Source: Rhynchopus euleeides (lineage: Eukaryota > Euglenozoa > Diplonemea > Diplonemida > Diplonemidae). Taken from it: 64,000 nt of DNA. The notes beneath the pieces were generated by a model. It ran no database searches. It was given only the letters and a program-made list of their open reading frames with translations, and was not told where the DNA came from. This document shows positions 16,327-26,511 of this stretch, piece by piece (the stretch's first letter is position 1; the number at the start of each line of letters is the position of its first letter). The translations under genes were made by a program, and so were the position numbers. The DNA is taken from positions 1,426,001 through 1,490,000 of the forward strand of contig OY723286.1 in the NCBI GenBank assembly GCA_963210315.1, read 5' to 3'.

Positions 16327-19300
16327 TCACACCGGTGATTCCGGCTCTCCTCGCGAGTGCCGAGTGACCCCCACCTCCAGCTTGTCGACTGCCCCGTTGG
16401 CGGCGGCGTCCGCGTCCGCATTCCACTTTCGGCCCACGTGCACGAGAGTGATCCGTGTGCCGGCCGCCCGCAGGGCGGCGATGCGTTCTCTGGCCTTGAC
16501 GTACAGCGGGCGGAGCTTCTTGCTCCGGCACATGGTGTCGGTGTTGACCTGGTCCGCAACCAGCTGACTATCGCCATACACCACCACCTCGCCCACCGGC
16601 GGGTGGTCAATCAGTTCATCTAGGCAGAGCAGTAGACCCGCGTACTCCGCCTCGTTCACAGTGCACCCCTGCGCCAGTCTGCTCTGCGCGGTCCACACCA
16701 CCACACCACTCGCGGTTTTGCGCACTGCACCCGCACCCGTGCCCGCCCGCTTCTTGGCAGTGCCCTTCCCCCGTCTGAGGGACCCGTCGAAGAAAAGGGT
16801 TTCCACCCCACTCCGCGGTTGGGGCTCAGCTCGTGCCACCACATGACCAGCCGCCGCGGCCTCGTACACGGCTCTCCTCTCGTCGCGGCCCGCCTCTTGG
16901 ACCAGAACCTCCATCGTGGTCCAGCTCGGGCGCGGTGTCAGCGACGCGGCCTCTCGCACTTGCTCCTTCAGCCTAGTGAGCATCGCTTCGACCGCCTGCG
17001 TGCACAGCAAGCGAGGACGCCGGTTCAGCCCGCCGCACTGCAGCTGTCCGATGAAGGGCTCCAGAGACTTGCACTTGGACTCCCCGCCCTTCTTCCCCGG
17101 GTGGATGTACTCACCGGGTCCCGCAATGGCTTCACATGTGCGCATCCAGGCAGCCATCAGCGTACCCTTGTCCCTCGCAGTCAGGGCCCGCTGCCCCTTC
17201 TTCTTGCTCCCCGGCGAGAACACGACGTCGACGCCGGTGAACACCTCGAAGTCCACCGCGAGTTCCAACCAGGATACGTGGTACTTGCGGTTGTTTTCGT
17301 CGTCCGGCCACTTCAGCTGCCTCCACCAGTCGCGGACCGCGAAATAGGCCGGCACCCCAGCCACCTTAGACCAGGCTTGCGGCGGCAGGGCATCAGGGAG
17401 CTTGTCGTAGGTCTCAAGGGGTTCCTCAGGGTCCCAACCCCAAGGAAAGGGCTCGCGTACCGACACCCCTGTGGCCGGTTCAGCCTCGCGCTGCTTGAGG
17501 AGTCGCTCCCTCTGGAGGATAATCTCCGTGTACAGTCCAAGCAGCTGCCGCAGGCACTTCGCATTGCCGTGTCCCTGCCGCATCACAAACCCCAGCGGCA
17601 GAATCCCGTTCCGAGCCAAGCAGGGGGGCCAGTTGGTCCTGTCCGCCGCCACCACATCCCGATACGCCGGTAGCCGGCGGTAGTCCGCCGTCGCCTCGCA
17701 GCGCCACCACATGTGTTCGTGGTCCTCCTTCTCGAGCCCACACAACTTACACATGCCATTCCCCTGCTTGTAATGGCGGAGGCGGCGGTCTTCGGTGACC
17801 TGGTCTCCAGCGATGATCGCCCGCATGATTCCCGCACGGTATGGTTCCGGTTCCCCCGACCACACTCGGGTGACAGCCATGTAGTCGACCCCGTCGCGCA
17901 TGCCCGTCGTGTCTTCCCGTTTCTTTGCAGCAATCTCCCGCCACCTGGCCGCACGAACCATCTCACGCAGGTCGTGCAACACCGCAGGTCGATCCTCGCA
18001 CCCGAGATCGATCGCCTTGTCGGAGTCACGTGCCTTGAGGCGCCCCGCATCGGGCCACTTCCAGCGCAGGTCCGAGAGCGCCGTCTGTACCAGGGCCACC
18101 GGCCCGGGAGTCGCCGCCTTGATCTCCGCAGCCGTCAGCGCACCGGCCCTGCTCGGCCCCCGTGGACCCCTCGCGGGGGTGCGTAGGCTTCTGATCTCAG
18201 TCACCAGCTGCCAGAGATCCGGGCATCTGTGGCGCACGGTGTGCATCGCCACCAGTCGTTGGTACTGGATGTAGGACGTCGGGTCCACGCGGTGAGCCGG
18301 GCACAGCAAGTTGCGCACGATCATCGGGCATCGCCGTGCCTTCTGAAACTTCCACAGCACACGCATGACAGCCATGTCAAGGGAGCTCAAGGTGCCCCAC
18401 AGCGGGTTGGCTGTGTGGATCGCGGCGAAGGCCATCGGCATCACCATCGTCGCGAGAATCTTCGCCTTGGCCGGGAACCCCAGGTTGAGGTATTTCGCTT
18501 CCAGGCGGCGGCACACCTCAATTGCCTGTTTGACACGCTTGTCACAGATCCCCGAGATCTTCTCCCGCGACACCAGACAGATCTGCGCCCCAAGGTCCTT
18601 TATCTCTCCTCTGGCTTGCACGATGGGCTCCCCTTGGAGAACTAGAGTCAGCGTCTCCCCCGGGTCGGTGGAGAAGCATCTCCCCTTTGTCCCGTACCGC
18701 AGGTCCGTCAGCTCCGAGAACTCCTCGGTGAGCCGTAGCCCCCTCCGGATCTTGGCGAGGTCTGTGTCCAGCAACTTCTTGTCGTCAGCGTAGAGGCCGG
18801 TTCCACACTGTGCCTCTGCTCGGACCACCCTGTCCCACACCGCCATCACGGGGTTCAGCCACAGTACGGACAGGGGGCACCCCTGGAGGATCCCGTTGAA
18901 GGCGGCGAAGGGTTGACCCACCGAACCCTGCACTTTAAACCGCCTCCTGAGGCCATGGTACATCGCCCGGGAGGGCCGCCGCACTCTGTCGTCGAGACCC
19001 ATCATTTCCAGGAGGCCGAAGATGATATCCCATGGCACCGAGTCAAAGCACTTTTTGACGTCGAGGAGAACCCCACGCAGAGGCACGCCCGTCAGGGATG
19101 CTTTCTCAGCTAGCAGCGCAGTCTTCATGTACGCCCCAAAAGCACCCTTGCCCGTACGGAAGCCGTACATGCTGTCAGTCGCCCACTCCTCCTGCCAGAC
19201 CATCAGTTGGCTTACCCTGGCTTTCGCCCACACCCTGTATATCACCGACATGACCGTAATAGGGCGATGGTCCAGCGGGTCGGGGTCCTCCTCCTTCGGG

Positions 19301-19623
19301 ATCATCGATACAGTCGCCGACAGCAGAGCTTCGGGCCACTCACCCGACAGCTCCACGCCATTCAGAACTTCTGCCAGGGCTGCGTAGAACGCCCGCGGCA
19401 ACAGCTTCAGCTCCTCAGCGTACCAGCCGTCCGTGCCTGGCGCCTTCCCCGAGCCCATGTCCGCAGCCGCCATGTGCAGTTGCTCCCCACTCAGAGGCTG
19501 GAGGGGCAGCGGAACCTCAGGGATGTAGGCGGCGTAACGCTCCTTGAACAGCTCCCACGAGGGGCCTCCATCGCGGTGGCGTTGCATGATGGGGAGCCAT
19601 GCGTCCAGGAGCCAGCTGTCCAT
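16327..19623 (-). CDS. Array copy 1: LINE reverse transcriptase-RNase H protein (5'-truncated)
   Basis: 1098 residues from the ATG at 19621-19623. The frame opens slightly upstream, after a TGA in the neighbouring unit's tail, so the original protein was longer and its N-terminal part is lost; no endonuclease domain is seen. Numbering adds the GTG codon before the ATG. RT core at about 58-290: GSGKAPGTDGW, a DHRPITVMSVIYRVWAKAR strand, LLDVKKCFD (motif A, D189), ILQGCPLSV (motif B), YADD at 279-282. CX2CX8HX4C finger at C626-C643. RNase H at about 942-1082: D947, E994, D1019, and D1071 or D1073. The RT resembles LINEs common in dinoflagellates (family impression, not searched). Variants of this copy: Tyr782, and Gly where all other copies have Ala in the motif after NADADAAAN. 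Its left end abuts the peroxidase remnant. Confidence 0.88.
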   Translation of the reverse strand: MDSWLLDAWLPIMQRHRDGGPSWELFKERYAAYIPEVPLPLQPLSGEQLHMAAADMGSGKAPGTDGWYAEELKLLPRAFYAALAEVLNGVELSGEWPEALLSATVSMIPKEEDPDPLDHRPITVMSVIYRVWAKARVSQLMVWQEEWATDSMYGFRTGKGAFGAYMKTALLAEKASLTGVPLRGVLLDVKKCFDSVPWDIIFGLLEMMGLDDRVRRPSRAMYHGLRRRFKVQGSVGQPFAAFNGILQGCPLSVLWLNPVMAVWDRVVRAEAQCGTGLYADDKKLLDTDLAKIRRGLRLTEEFSELTDLRYGTKGRCFSTDPGETLTLVLQGEPIVQARGEIKDLGAQICLVSREKISGICDKRVKQAIEVCRRLEAKYLNLGFPAKAKILATMVMPMAFAAIHTANPLWGTLSSLDMAVMRVLWKFQKARRCPMIVRNLLCPAHRVDPTSYIQYQRLVAMHTVRHRCPDLWQLVTEIRSLRTPARGPRGPSRAGALTAAEIKAATPGPVALVQTALSDLRWKWPDAGRLKARDSDKAIDLGCEDRPAVLHDLREMVRAARWREIAAKKREDTTGMRDGVDYMAVTRVWSGEPEPYRAGIMRAIIAGDQVTEDRRLRHYKQGNGMCKLCGLEKEDHEHMWWRCEATADYRRLPAYRDVVAADRTNWPPCLARNGILPLGFVMRQGHGNAKCLRQLLGLYTEIILQRERLLKQREAEPATGVSVREPFPWGWDPEEPLETYDKLPDALPPQAWSKVAGVPAYFAVRDWWRQLKWPDDENNRKYHVSWLELAVDFEVFTGVDVVFSPGSKKKGQRALTARDKGTLMAAWMRTCEAIAGPGEYIHPGKKGGESKCKSLEPFIGQLQCGGLNRRPRLLCTQAVEAMLTRLKEQVREAASLTPRPSWTTMEVLVQEAGRDERRAVYEAAAAGHVVARAEPQPRSGVETLFFDGSLRRGKGTAKKRAGTGAGAVRKTASGVVVWTAQSRLAQGCTVNEAEYAGLLLCLDELIDHPPVGEVVVYGDSQLVADQVNTDTMCRSKKLRPLYVKARERIAALRAAGTRITLVHVGRKWNADADAAANGAVDKLEVGVTRHSRGEPESPV

Positions 19624-19721
19624 CACCGACCGATCGGTCGTTGCCAGCGCCCCAAGGGCCCTTGTCCAGCATCAGTAGAGTGTCCAGTCTGGCGGACGAC
19701 TGCTACTGTCCGCCCGGGCCC

Positions 19722-22700
19722 TCACACCGGTGATTCCGGCTCTCCTCGCGAGTGCCGAGTGACCCCCACCTCCAGCTTGTCGACTGCCGCGTTGGCGGCG
19801 GCGTCCGCGTCCGCATTCCACTTTCGGCCCACGTGCACGAGAGTGATCCGTGTGCCGGCCGCCCGCAGGGCGGCGATGCGTTCTCTGGCCTTGACGTACA
19901 GCGGGCGGAGCTTCTTGCTCCGGCACATGGTGTCGGTGTTGACCTGGTCCGCAACCAGCTGACTATCGCCATACACCACCACCTCGCCCACCGGCGGGTG
20001 GTCAATCAGTTCATCTAGGCAGAGCAGTAGACCCGCGTACTCCGCCTCGTTCACAGTGCACCCCTGCGCCAGTCTGCTCTGCGCGGTCCACACCACCACA
20101 CCACTCGCGGTTTTGCGCACTGCACCCGCACCCGTGCCCGCCCGCTTCTTGGCAGTGCCCTTCCCCCGTCTGAGGGACCCGTCGAAGAAAAGGGTTTCCA
20201 CCCCACTCCGCGGTTGGGGCTCAGCTCGTGCCACCACATGACCAGCCGCCGCGGCCTCGTACACGGCTCTCCTCTCGTCGCGGCCCGCCTCTTGGACCAG
20301 AACCTCCATCGTGGTCCAGCTCGGGCGCGGTGTCAGCGACGCGGCCTCTCGCACTTGCTCCTTCAGCCTAGTGAGCATCGCTTCGACCGCCTGCGTGCAC
20401 AGCAAGCGAGGACGCCGGTTCAGCCCGCCGCACTGCAGCTGTCCGATGAAGGGCTCCAGAGACTTGCACTTGGACTCCCCGCCCTTCTTCCCCGGGTGGA
20501 TGTACTCACCGGGTCCCGCAATGGCTTCACATGTGCGCATCCAGGCAGCCATCAGCGTACCCTTGTCCCTCGCAGTCAGGGCCCGCTGCCCCTTCTTCTT
20601 GCTCCCCGGCGAGAACACGACGTCGACGCCGGTGAACACCTCGAAGTCCACCGCGAGTTCCAACCAGGATACGTGGCACTTGCGGTTGTTTTCGTCGTCC
20701 GGCCACTTCAGCTGCCTCCACCAGTCGCGGACCGCGAAATAGGCCGGCACCCCAGCCACCTTAGACCAGGCTTGCGGCGGCAGGGCATCAGGGAGCTTGT
20801 CGTAGGTCTCAAGGGGTTCCTCAGGGTCCCAACCCCAAGGAAAGGGCTCGCGTACCGACACCCCTGTGGCCGGTTCAGCCTCGCGCTGCTTGAGGAGTCG
20901 CTCCCTCTGGAGGATAATCTCCGTGTACAGTCCAAGCAGCTGCCGCAGGCACTTCGCATTGCCGTGTCCCTGCCGCATCACAAACCCCAGCGGCAGAATC
21001 CCGTTCCGAGCCAAGCAGGGGGGCCAGTTGGTCCTGTCCGCCGCCACCACATCCCGATACGCCGGTAGCCGGCGGTAGTCCGCCGTCGCCTCGCAGCGCC
21101 ACCACATGTGTTCGTGGTCCTCCTTCTCGAGCCCACACAACTTACACATGCCATTCCCCTGCTTGTAATGGCGGAGGCGGCGGTCTTCGGTGACCTGGTC
21201 TCCAGCGATGATCGCCCGCATGATTCCCGCACGGTATGGTTCCGGTTCCCCCGACCACACTCGGGTGACAGCCATGTAGTCGACCCCGTCGCGCATGCCC
21301 GTCGTGTCTTCCCGTTTCTTTGCAGCAATCTCCCGCCACCTGGCCGCACGAACCATCTCACGCAGGTCGTGCAACACCGCAGGTCGATCCTCGCACCCGA
21401 GATCGATCGCCTTGTCGGAGTCACGTGCCTTGAGGCGCCCCGCATCGGGCCACTTCCAGCGCAGGTCCGAGAGCGCCGTCTGTACCAGGGCCACCGGCCC
21501 GGGAGTCGCCGCCTTGATCTCCGCAGCCGTCAGCGCACCGGCCCTGCTCGGCCCCCGTGGACCCCTCGCGGGGGTGCGTAGGCTTCTGATCTCAGTCACC
21601 AGCTGCCAGAGATCCGGGCATCTGTGGCGCACGGTGTGCATCGCCACCAGTCGTTGGTACTGGATGTAGGACGTCGGGTCCACGCGGTGAGCCGGGCACA
21701 GCAAGTTGCGCACGATCATCGGGCATCGCCGTGCCTTCTGAAACTTCCACAGCACACGCATGACAGCCATGTCAAGGGAGCTCAAGGTGCCCCACAGCGG
21801 GTTGGCTGTGTGGATCGCGGCGAAGGCCATCGGCATCACCATCGTCGCGAGAATCTTCGCCTTGGCCGGGAACCCCAGGTTGAGGTATTTCGCTTCCAGG
21901 CGGCGGCACACCTCAATTGCCTGTTTGACACGCTTGTCACAGATCCCCGAGATCTTCTCCCGCGACACCAGACAGATCTGCGCCCCAAGGTCCTTTATCT
22001 CTCCTCTGGCTTGCACGATGGGCTCCCCTTGGAGAACTAGAGTCAGCGTCTCCCCCGGGTCGGTGGAGAAGCATCTCCCCTTTGTCCCGTACCGCAGGTC
22101 CGTCAGCTCCGAGAACTCCTCGGTGAGCCGTAGCCCCCTCCGGATCTTGGCGAGGTCTGTGTCCAGCAACTTCTTGTCGTCAGCGTAGAGGCCGGTTCCA
22201 CACTGTGCCTCTGCTCGGACCACCCTGTCCCACACCGCCATCACGGGGTTCAGCCACAGTACGGACAGGGGGCACCCCTGGAGGATCCCGTTGAAGGCGG
22301 CGAAGGGTTGACCCACCGAACCCTGCACTTTAAACCGCCTCCTGAGGCCATGGTACATCGCCCGGGAGGGCCGCCGCACTCTGTCGTCGAGACCCATCAT
22401 TTCCAGGAGGCCGAAGATGATATCCCATGGCACCGAGTCAAAGCACTTTTTGACGTCGAGGAGAACCCCACGCAGAGGCACGCCCGTCAGGGATGCTTTC
22501 TCAGCTAGCAGCGCAGTCTTCATGTACGCCCCAAAAGCACCCTTGCCCGTACGGAAGCCGTACATGCTGTCAGTCGCCCACTCCTCCTGCCAGACCATCA
22601 GTTGGCTTACCCTGGCTTTCGCCCACACCCTGTATATCACCGACATGACCGTAATAGGGCGATGGTCCAGCGGGTCGGGGTCCTCCTCCTTCGGGATCAT

Positions 22701-23018
22701 CGATACAGTCGCCGACAGCAGAGCTTCGGGCCACTCACCCGACAGCTCCACGCCATTCAGAACTTCTGCCAGGGCTGCGTAGAACGCCCGCGGCAACAGC
22801 TTCAGCTCCTCAGCGTACCAGCCGTCCGTGCCTGGCGCCTTCCCCGAGCCCATGTCCGCAGCCGCCATGTGCAGTTGCTCCCCACTCAGAGGCTGGAGGG
22901 GCAGCGGAACCTCAGGGATGTAGGCGGCGTAACGCTCCTTGAACAGCTCCCACGAGGGGCCTCCATCGCGGTGGCGTTGCATGATGGGGAGCCATGCGTC
23001 CAGGAGCCAGCTGTCCAT
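19722..23018 (-). CDS. Array copy 2: RT-RNase H protein
   Basis: Same domains and length as copy 1, all catalytic residues kept. It carries Cys at position 782 (C at 20677) and the common Ala near residue 1078. Confidence 0.87.
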   Translation of the reverse strand: MDSWLLDAWLPIMQRHRDGGPSWELFKERYAAYIPEVPLPLQPLSGEQLHMAAADMGSGKAPGTDGWYAEELKLLPRAFYAALAEVLNGVELSGEWPEALLSATVSMIPKEEDPDPLDHRPITVMSVIYRVWAKARVSQLMVWQEEWATDSMYGFRTGKGAFGAYMKTALLAEKASLTGVPLRGVLLDVKKCFDSVPWDIIFGLLEMMGLDDRVRRPSRAMYHGLRRRFKVQGSVGQPFAAFNGILQGCPLSVLWLNPVMAVWDRVVRAEAQCGTGLYADDKKLLDTDLAKIRRGLRLTEEFSELTDLRYGTKGRCFSTDPGETLTLVLQGEPIVQARGEIKDLGAQICLVSREKISGICDKRVKQAIEVCRRLEAKYLNLGFPAKAKILATMVMPMAFAAIHTANPLWGTLSSLDMAVMRVLWKFQKARRCPMIVRNLLCPAHRVDPTSYIQYQRLVAMHTVRHRCPDLWQLVTEIRSLRTPARGPRGPSRAGALTAAEIKAATPGPVALVQTALSDLRWKWPDAGRLKARDSDKAIDLGCEDRPAVLHDLREMVRAARWREIAAKKREDTTGMRDGVDYMAVTRVWSGEPEPYRAGIMRAIIAGDQVTEDRRLRHYKQGNGMCKLCGLEKEDHEHMWWRCEATADYRRLPAYRDVVAADRTNWPPCLARNGILPLGFVMRQGHGNAKCLRQLLGLYTEIILQRERLLKQREAEPATGVSVREPFPWGWDPEEPLETYDKLPDALPPQAWSKVAGVPAYFAVRDWWRQLKWPDDENNRKCHVSWLELAVDFEVFTGVDVVFSPGSKKKGQRALTARDKGTLMAAWMRTCEAIAGPGEYIHPGKKGGESKCKSLEPFIGQLQCGGLNRRPRLLCTQAVEAMLTRLKEQVREAASLTPRPSWTTMEVLVQEAGRDERRAVYEAAAAGHVVARAEPQPRSGVETLFFDGSLRRGKGTAKKRAGTGAGAVRKTASGVVVWTAQSRLAQGCTVNEAEYAGLLLCLDELIDHPPVGEVVVYGDSQLVADQVNTDTMCRSKKLRPLYVKARERIAALRAAGTRITLVHVGRKWNADADAAANAAVDKLEVGVTRHSRGEPESPV

Positions 23019-23116
23019 CACCGACCGATCGGTCGTTGCCAGCGCCCCAAGGGCCCTTGTCCAGCATCAGTAGAGTGTCCAGTCTGGCGGACGACTGCTA
23101 CTGTCCGCCCGGGCCC

Positions 23117-26100
23117 TCACACCGGTGATTCCGGCTCTCCTCGCGAGTGCCGAGTGACCCCCACCTCCAGCTTGTCGACTGCCGCGTTGGCGGCGGCGTC
23201 CGCGTCCGCATTCCACTTTCGGCCCACGTGCACGAGAGTGATCCGTGTGCCGGCCGCCCGCAGGGCGGCGATGCGTTCTCTGGCCTTGACGTACAGCGGG
23301 CGGAGCTTCTTGCTCCGGCACATGGTGTCGGTGTTGACCTGGTCCGCAACCAGCTGACTATCGCCATACACCACCACCTCGCCCACCGGCGGGTGGTCAA
23401 TCAGTTCATCTAGGCAGAGCAGTAGACCCGCGTACTCCGCCTCGTTCACAGTGCACCCCTGCGCCAGTCTGCTCTGCGCGGTCCACACCACCACACCACT
23501 CGCGGTTTTGCGCACTGCACCCGCACCCGTGCCCGCCCGCTTCTTGGCAGTGCCCTTCCCCCGTCTGAGGGACCCGTCGAAGAAAAGGGTTTCCACCCCA
23601 CTCCGCGGTTGGGGCTCAGCTCGTGCCACCACATGACCAGCCGCCGCGGCCTCGTACACGGCTCTCCTCTCGTCGCGGCCCGCCTCTTGGACCAGAACCT
23701 CCATCGTGGTCCAGCTCGGGCGCGGTGTCAGCGACGCGGCCTCTCGCACTTGCTCCTTCAGCCTAGTGAGCATCGCTTCGACCGCCTGCGTGCACAGCAA
23801 GCGAGGACGCCGGTTCAGCCCGCCGCACTGCAGCTGTCCGATGAAGGGCTCCAGAGACTTGCACTTGGACTCCCCGCCCTTCTTCCCCGGGTGGATGTAC
23901 TCACCGGGTCCCGCAATGGCTTCACATGTGCGCATCCAGGCAGCCATCAGCGTACCCTTGTCCCTCGCAGTCAGGGCCCGCTGCCCCTTCTTCTTGCTCC
24001 CCGGCGAGAACACGACGTCGACGCCGGTGAACACCTCGAAGTCCACCGCGAGTTCCAACCAGGATACGTGGTACTTGCGGTTGTTTTCGTCGTCCGGCCA
24101 CTTCAGCTGCCTCCACCAGTCGCGGACCGCGAAATAGGCCGGCACCCCAGCCACCTTAGACCAGGCTTGCGGCGGCAGGGCATCAGGGAGCTTGTCGTAG
24201 GTCTCAAGGGGTTCCTCAGGGTCCCAACCCCAAGGAAAGGGCTCGCGTACCGACACCCCTGTGGCCGGTTCAGCCTCGCGCTGCTTGAGGAGTCGCTCCC
24301 TCTGGAGGATAATCTCCGTGTACAGTCCAAGCAGCTGCCGCAGGCACTTCGCATTGCCGTGTCCCTGCCGCATCACAAACCCCAGCGGCAGAATCCCGTT
24401 CCGAGCCAAGCAGGGGGGCCAGTTGGTCCTGTCCGCCGCCACCACATCCCGATACGCCGGTAGCCGGCGGTAGTCCGCCGTCGCCTCGCAGCGCCACCAC
24501 ATGTGTTCGTGGTCCTCCTTCTCGAGCCCACACAACTTACACATGCCATTCCCCTGCTTGTAATGGCGGAGGCGGCGGTCTTCGGTGACCTGGTCTCCAG
24601 CGATGATCGCCCGCATGATTCCCGCACGGTATGGTTCCGGTTCCCCCGACCACACTCGGGTGACAGCCATGTAGTCGACCCCGTCGCGCATGCCCGTCGT
24701 GTCTTCCCGTTTCTTTGCAGCAATCTCCCGCCACCTGGCCGCACGAACCATCTCACGCAGGTCGTGCAACACCGCAGGTCGATCCTCGCACCCGAGATCG
24801 ATCGCCTTGTCGGAGTCACGTGCCTTGAGGCGCCCCGCATCGGGCCACTTCCAGCGCAGGTCCGAGAGCGCCGTCTGTACCAGGGCCACCGGCCCGGGAG
24901 TCGCCGCCTTGATCTCCGCAGCCGTCAGCGCACCGGCCCTGCTCGGCCCCCGTGGACCCCTCGCGGGGGTGCGTAGGCTTCTGATCTCAGTCACCAGCTG
25001 CCAGAGATCCGGGCATCTGTGGCGCACGGTGTGCATCGCCACCAGTCGTTGGTACTGGATGTAGGACGTCGGGTCCACGCGGTGAGCCGGGCACAGCAAG
25101 TTGCGCACGATCATCGGGCATCGCCGTGCCTTCTGAAACTTCCACAGCACACGCATGACAGCCATGTCAAGGGAGCTCAAGGTGCCCCACAGCGGGTTGG
25201 CTGTGTGGATCGCGGCGAAGGCCATCGGCATCACCATCGTCGCGAGAATCTTCGCCTTGGCCGGGAACCCCAGGTTGAGGTATTTCGCTTCCAGGCGGCG
25301 GCACACCTCAATTGCCTGTTTGACACGCTTGTCACAGATCCCCGAGATCTTCTCCCGCGACACCAGACAGATCTGCGCCCCAAGGTCCTTTATCTCTCCT
25401 CTGGCTTGCACGATGGGCTCCCCTTGGAGAACTAGAGTCAGCGTCTCCCCCGGGTCGGTGGAGAAGCATCTCCCCTTTGTCCCGTACCGCAGGTCCGTCA
25501 GCTCCGAGAACTCCTCGGTGAGCCGTAGCCCCCTCCGGATCTTGGCGAGGTCTGTGTCCAGCAACTTCTTGTCGTCAGCGTAGAGGCCGGTTCCACACTG
25601 TGCCTCTGCTCGGACCACCCTGTCCCACACCGCCATCACGGGGTTCAGCCACAGTACGGACAGGGGGCACCCCTGGAGGATCCCGTTGAAGGCGGCGAAG
25701 GGTTGACCCACCGAACCCTGCACTTTAAACCGCCTCCTGAGGCCATGGTACATCGCCCGGGAGGGCCGCCGCACTCTGTCGTCGAGACCCATCATTTCCA
25801 GGAGGCCGAAGATGATATCCCATGGCACCGAGTCAAAGCACTTTTTGACGTCGAGGAGAACCCCACGCAGAGGCACGCCCGTCAGGGATGCTTTCTCAGC
25901 TAGCAGCGCAGTCTTCATGTACGCCCCAAAAGCACCCTTGCCCGTACGGAAGCCGTACATGCTGTCAGTCGCCCACTCCTCCTGCCAGACCATCAGTTGG
26001 CTTACCCTGGCTTTCGCCCACACCCTGTATATCACCGACATGACCGTAATAGGGCGATGGTCCAGCGGGTCGGGGTCCTCCTCCTTCGGGATCATCGATA

Positions 26101-26413
26101 CAGTCGCCGACAGCAGAGCTTCGGGCCACTCACCCGACAGCTCCACGCCATTCAGAACTTCTGCCAGGGCTGCGTAGAACGCCCGCGGCAACAGCTTCAG
26201 CTCCTCAGCGTACCAGCCGTCCGTGCCTGGCGCCTTCCCCGAGCCCATGTCCGCAGCCGCCATGTGCAGTTGCTCCCCACTCAGAGGCTGGAGGGGCAGC
26301 GGAACCTCAGGGATGTAGGCGGCGTAACGCTCCTTGAACAGCTCCCACGAGGGGCCTCCATCGCGGTGGCGTTGCATGATGGGGAGCCATGCGTCCAGGA
26401 GCCAGCTGTCCAT
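23117..26413 (-). CDS. Array copy 3: RT-RNase H protein
   Basis: Intact copy with Tyr782 and the common Ala near residue 1078; otherwise the same translation as copy 2. Confidence 0.87.
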   Translation of the reverse strand: MDSWLLDAWLPIMQRHRDGGPSWELFKERYAAYIPEVPLPLQPLSGEQLHMAAADMGSGKAPGTDGWYAEELKLLPRAFYAALAEVLNGVELSGEWPEALLSATVSMIPKEEDPDPLDHRPITVMSVIYRVWAKARVSQLMVWQEEWATDSMYGFRTGKGAFGAYMKTALLAEKASLTGVPLRGVLLDVKKCFDSVPWDIIFGLLEMMGLDDRVRRPSRAMYHGLRRRFKVQGSVGQPFAAFNGILQGCPLSVLWLNPVMAVWDRVVRAEAQCGTGLYADDKKLLDTDLAKIRRGLRLTEEFSELTDLRYGTKGRCFSTDPGETLTLVLQGEPIVQARGEIKDLGAQICLVSREKISGICDKRVKQAIEVCRRLEAKYLNLGFPAKAKILATMVMPMAFAAIHTANPLWGTLSSLDMAVMRVLWKFQKARRCPMIVRNLLCPAHRVDPTSYIQYQRLVAMHTVRHRCPDLWQLVTEIRSLRTPARGPRGPSRAGALTAAEIKAATPGPVALVQTALSDLRWKWPDAGRLKARDSDKAIDLGCEDRPAVLHDLREMVRAARWREIAAKKREDTTGMRDGVDYMAVTRVWSGEPEPYRAGIMRAIIAGDQVTEDRRLRHYKQGNGMCKLCGLEKEDHEHMWWRCEATADYRRLPAYRDVVAADRTNWPPCLARNGILPLGFVMRQGHGNAKCLRQLLGLYTEIILQRERLLKQREAEPATGVSVREPFPWGWDPEEPLETYDKLPDALPPQAWSKVAGVPAYFAVRDWWRQLKWPDDENNRKYHVSWLELAVDFEVFTGVDVVFSPGSKKKGQRALTARDKGTLMAAWMRTCEAIAGPGEYIHPGKKGGESKCKSLEPFIGQLQCGGLNRRPRLLCTQAVEAMLTRLKEQVREAASLTPRPSWTTMEVLVQEAGRDERRAVYEAAAAGHVVARAEPQPRSGVETLFFDGSLRRGKGTAKKRAGTGAGAVRKTASGVVVWTAQSRLAQGCTVNEAEYAGLLLCLDELIDHPPVGEVVVYGDSQLVADQVNTDTMCRSKKLRPLYVKARERIAALRAAGTRITLVHVGRKWNADADAAANAAVDKLEVGVTRHSRGEPESPV

Positions 26414-26511
26414 CACCGACCGATCGGTCGTTGCCAGCGCCCCAAGGGCCCTTGTCCAGCATCAGTAGAGTGTCCAGTCTGGCGGACGACTGCTACTGTC
26501 CGCCCGGGCCC

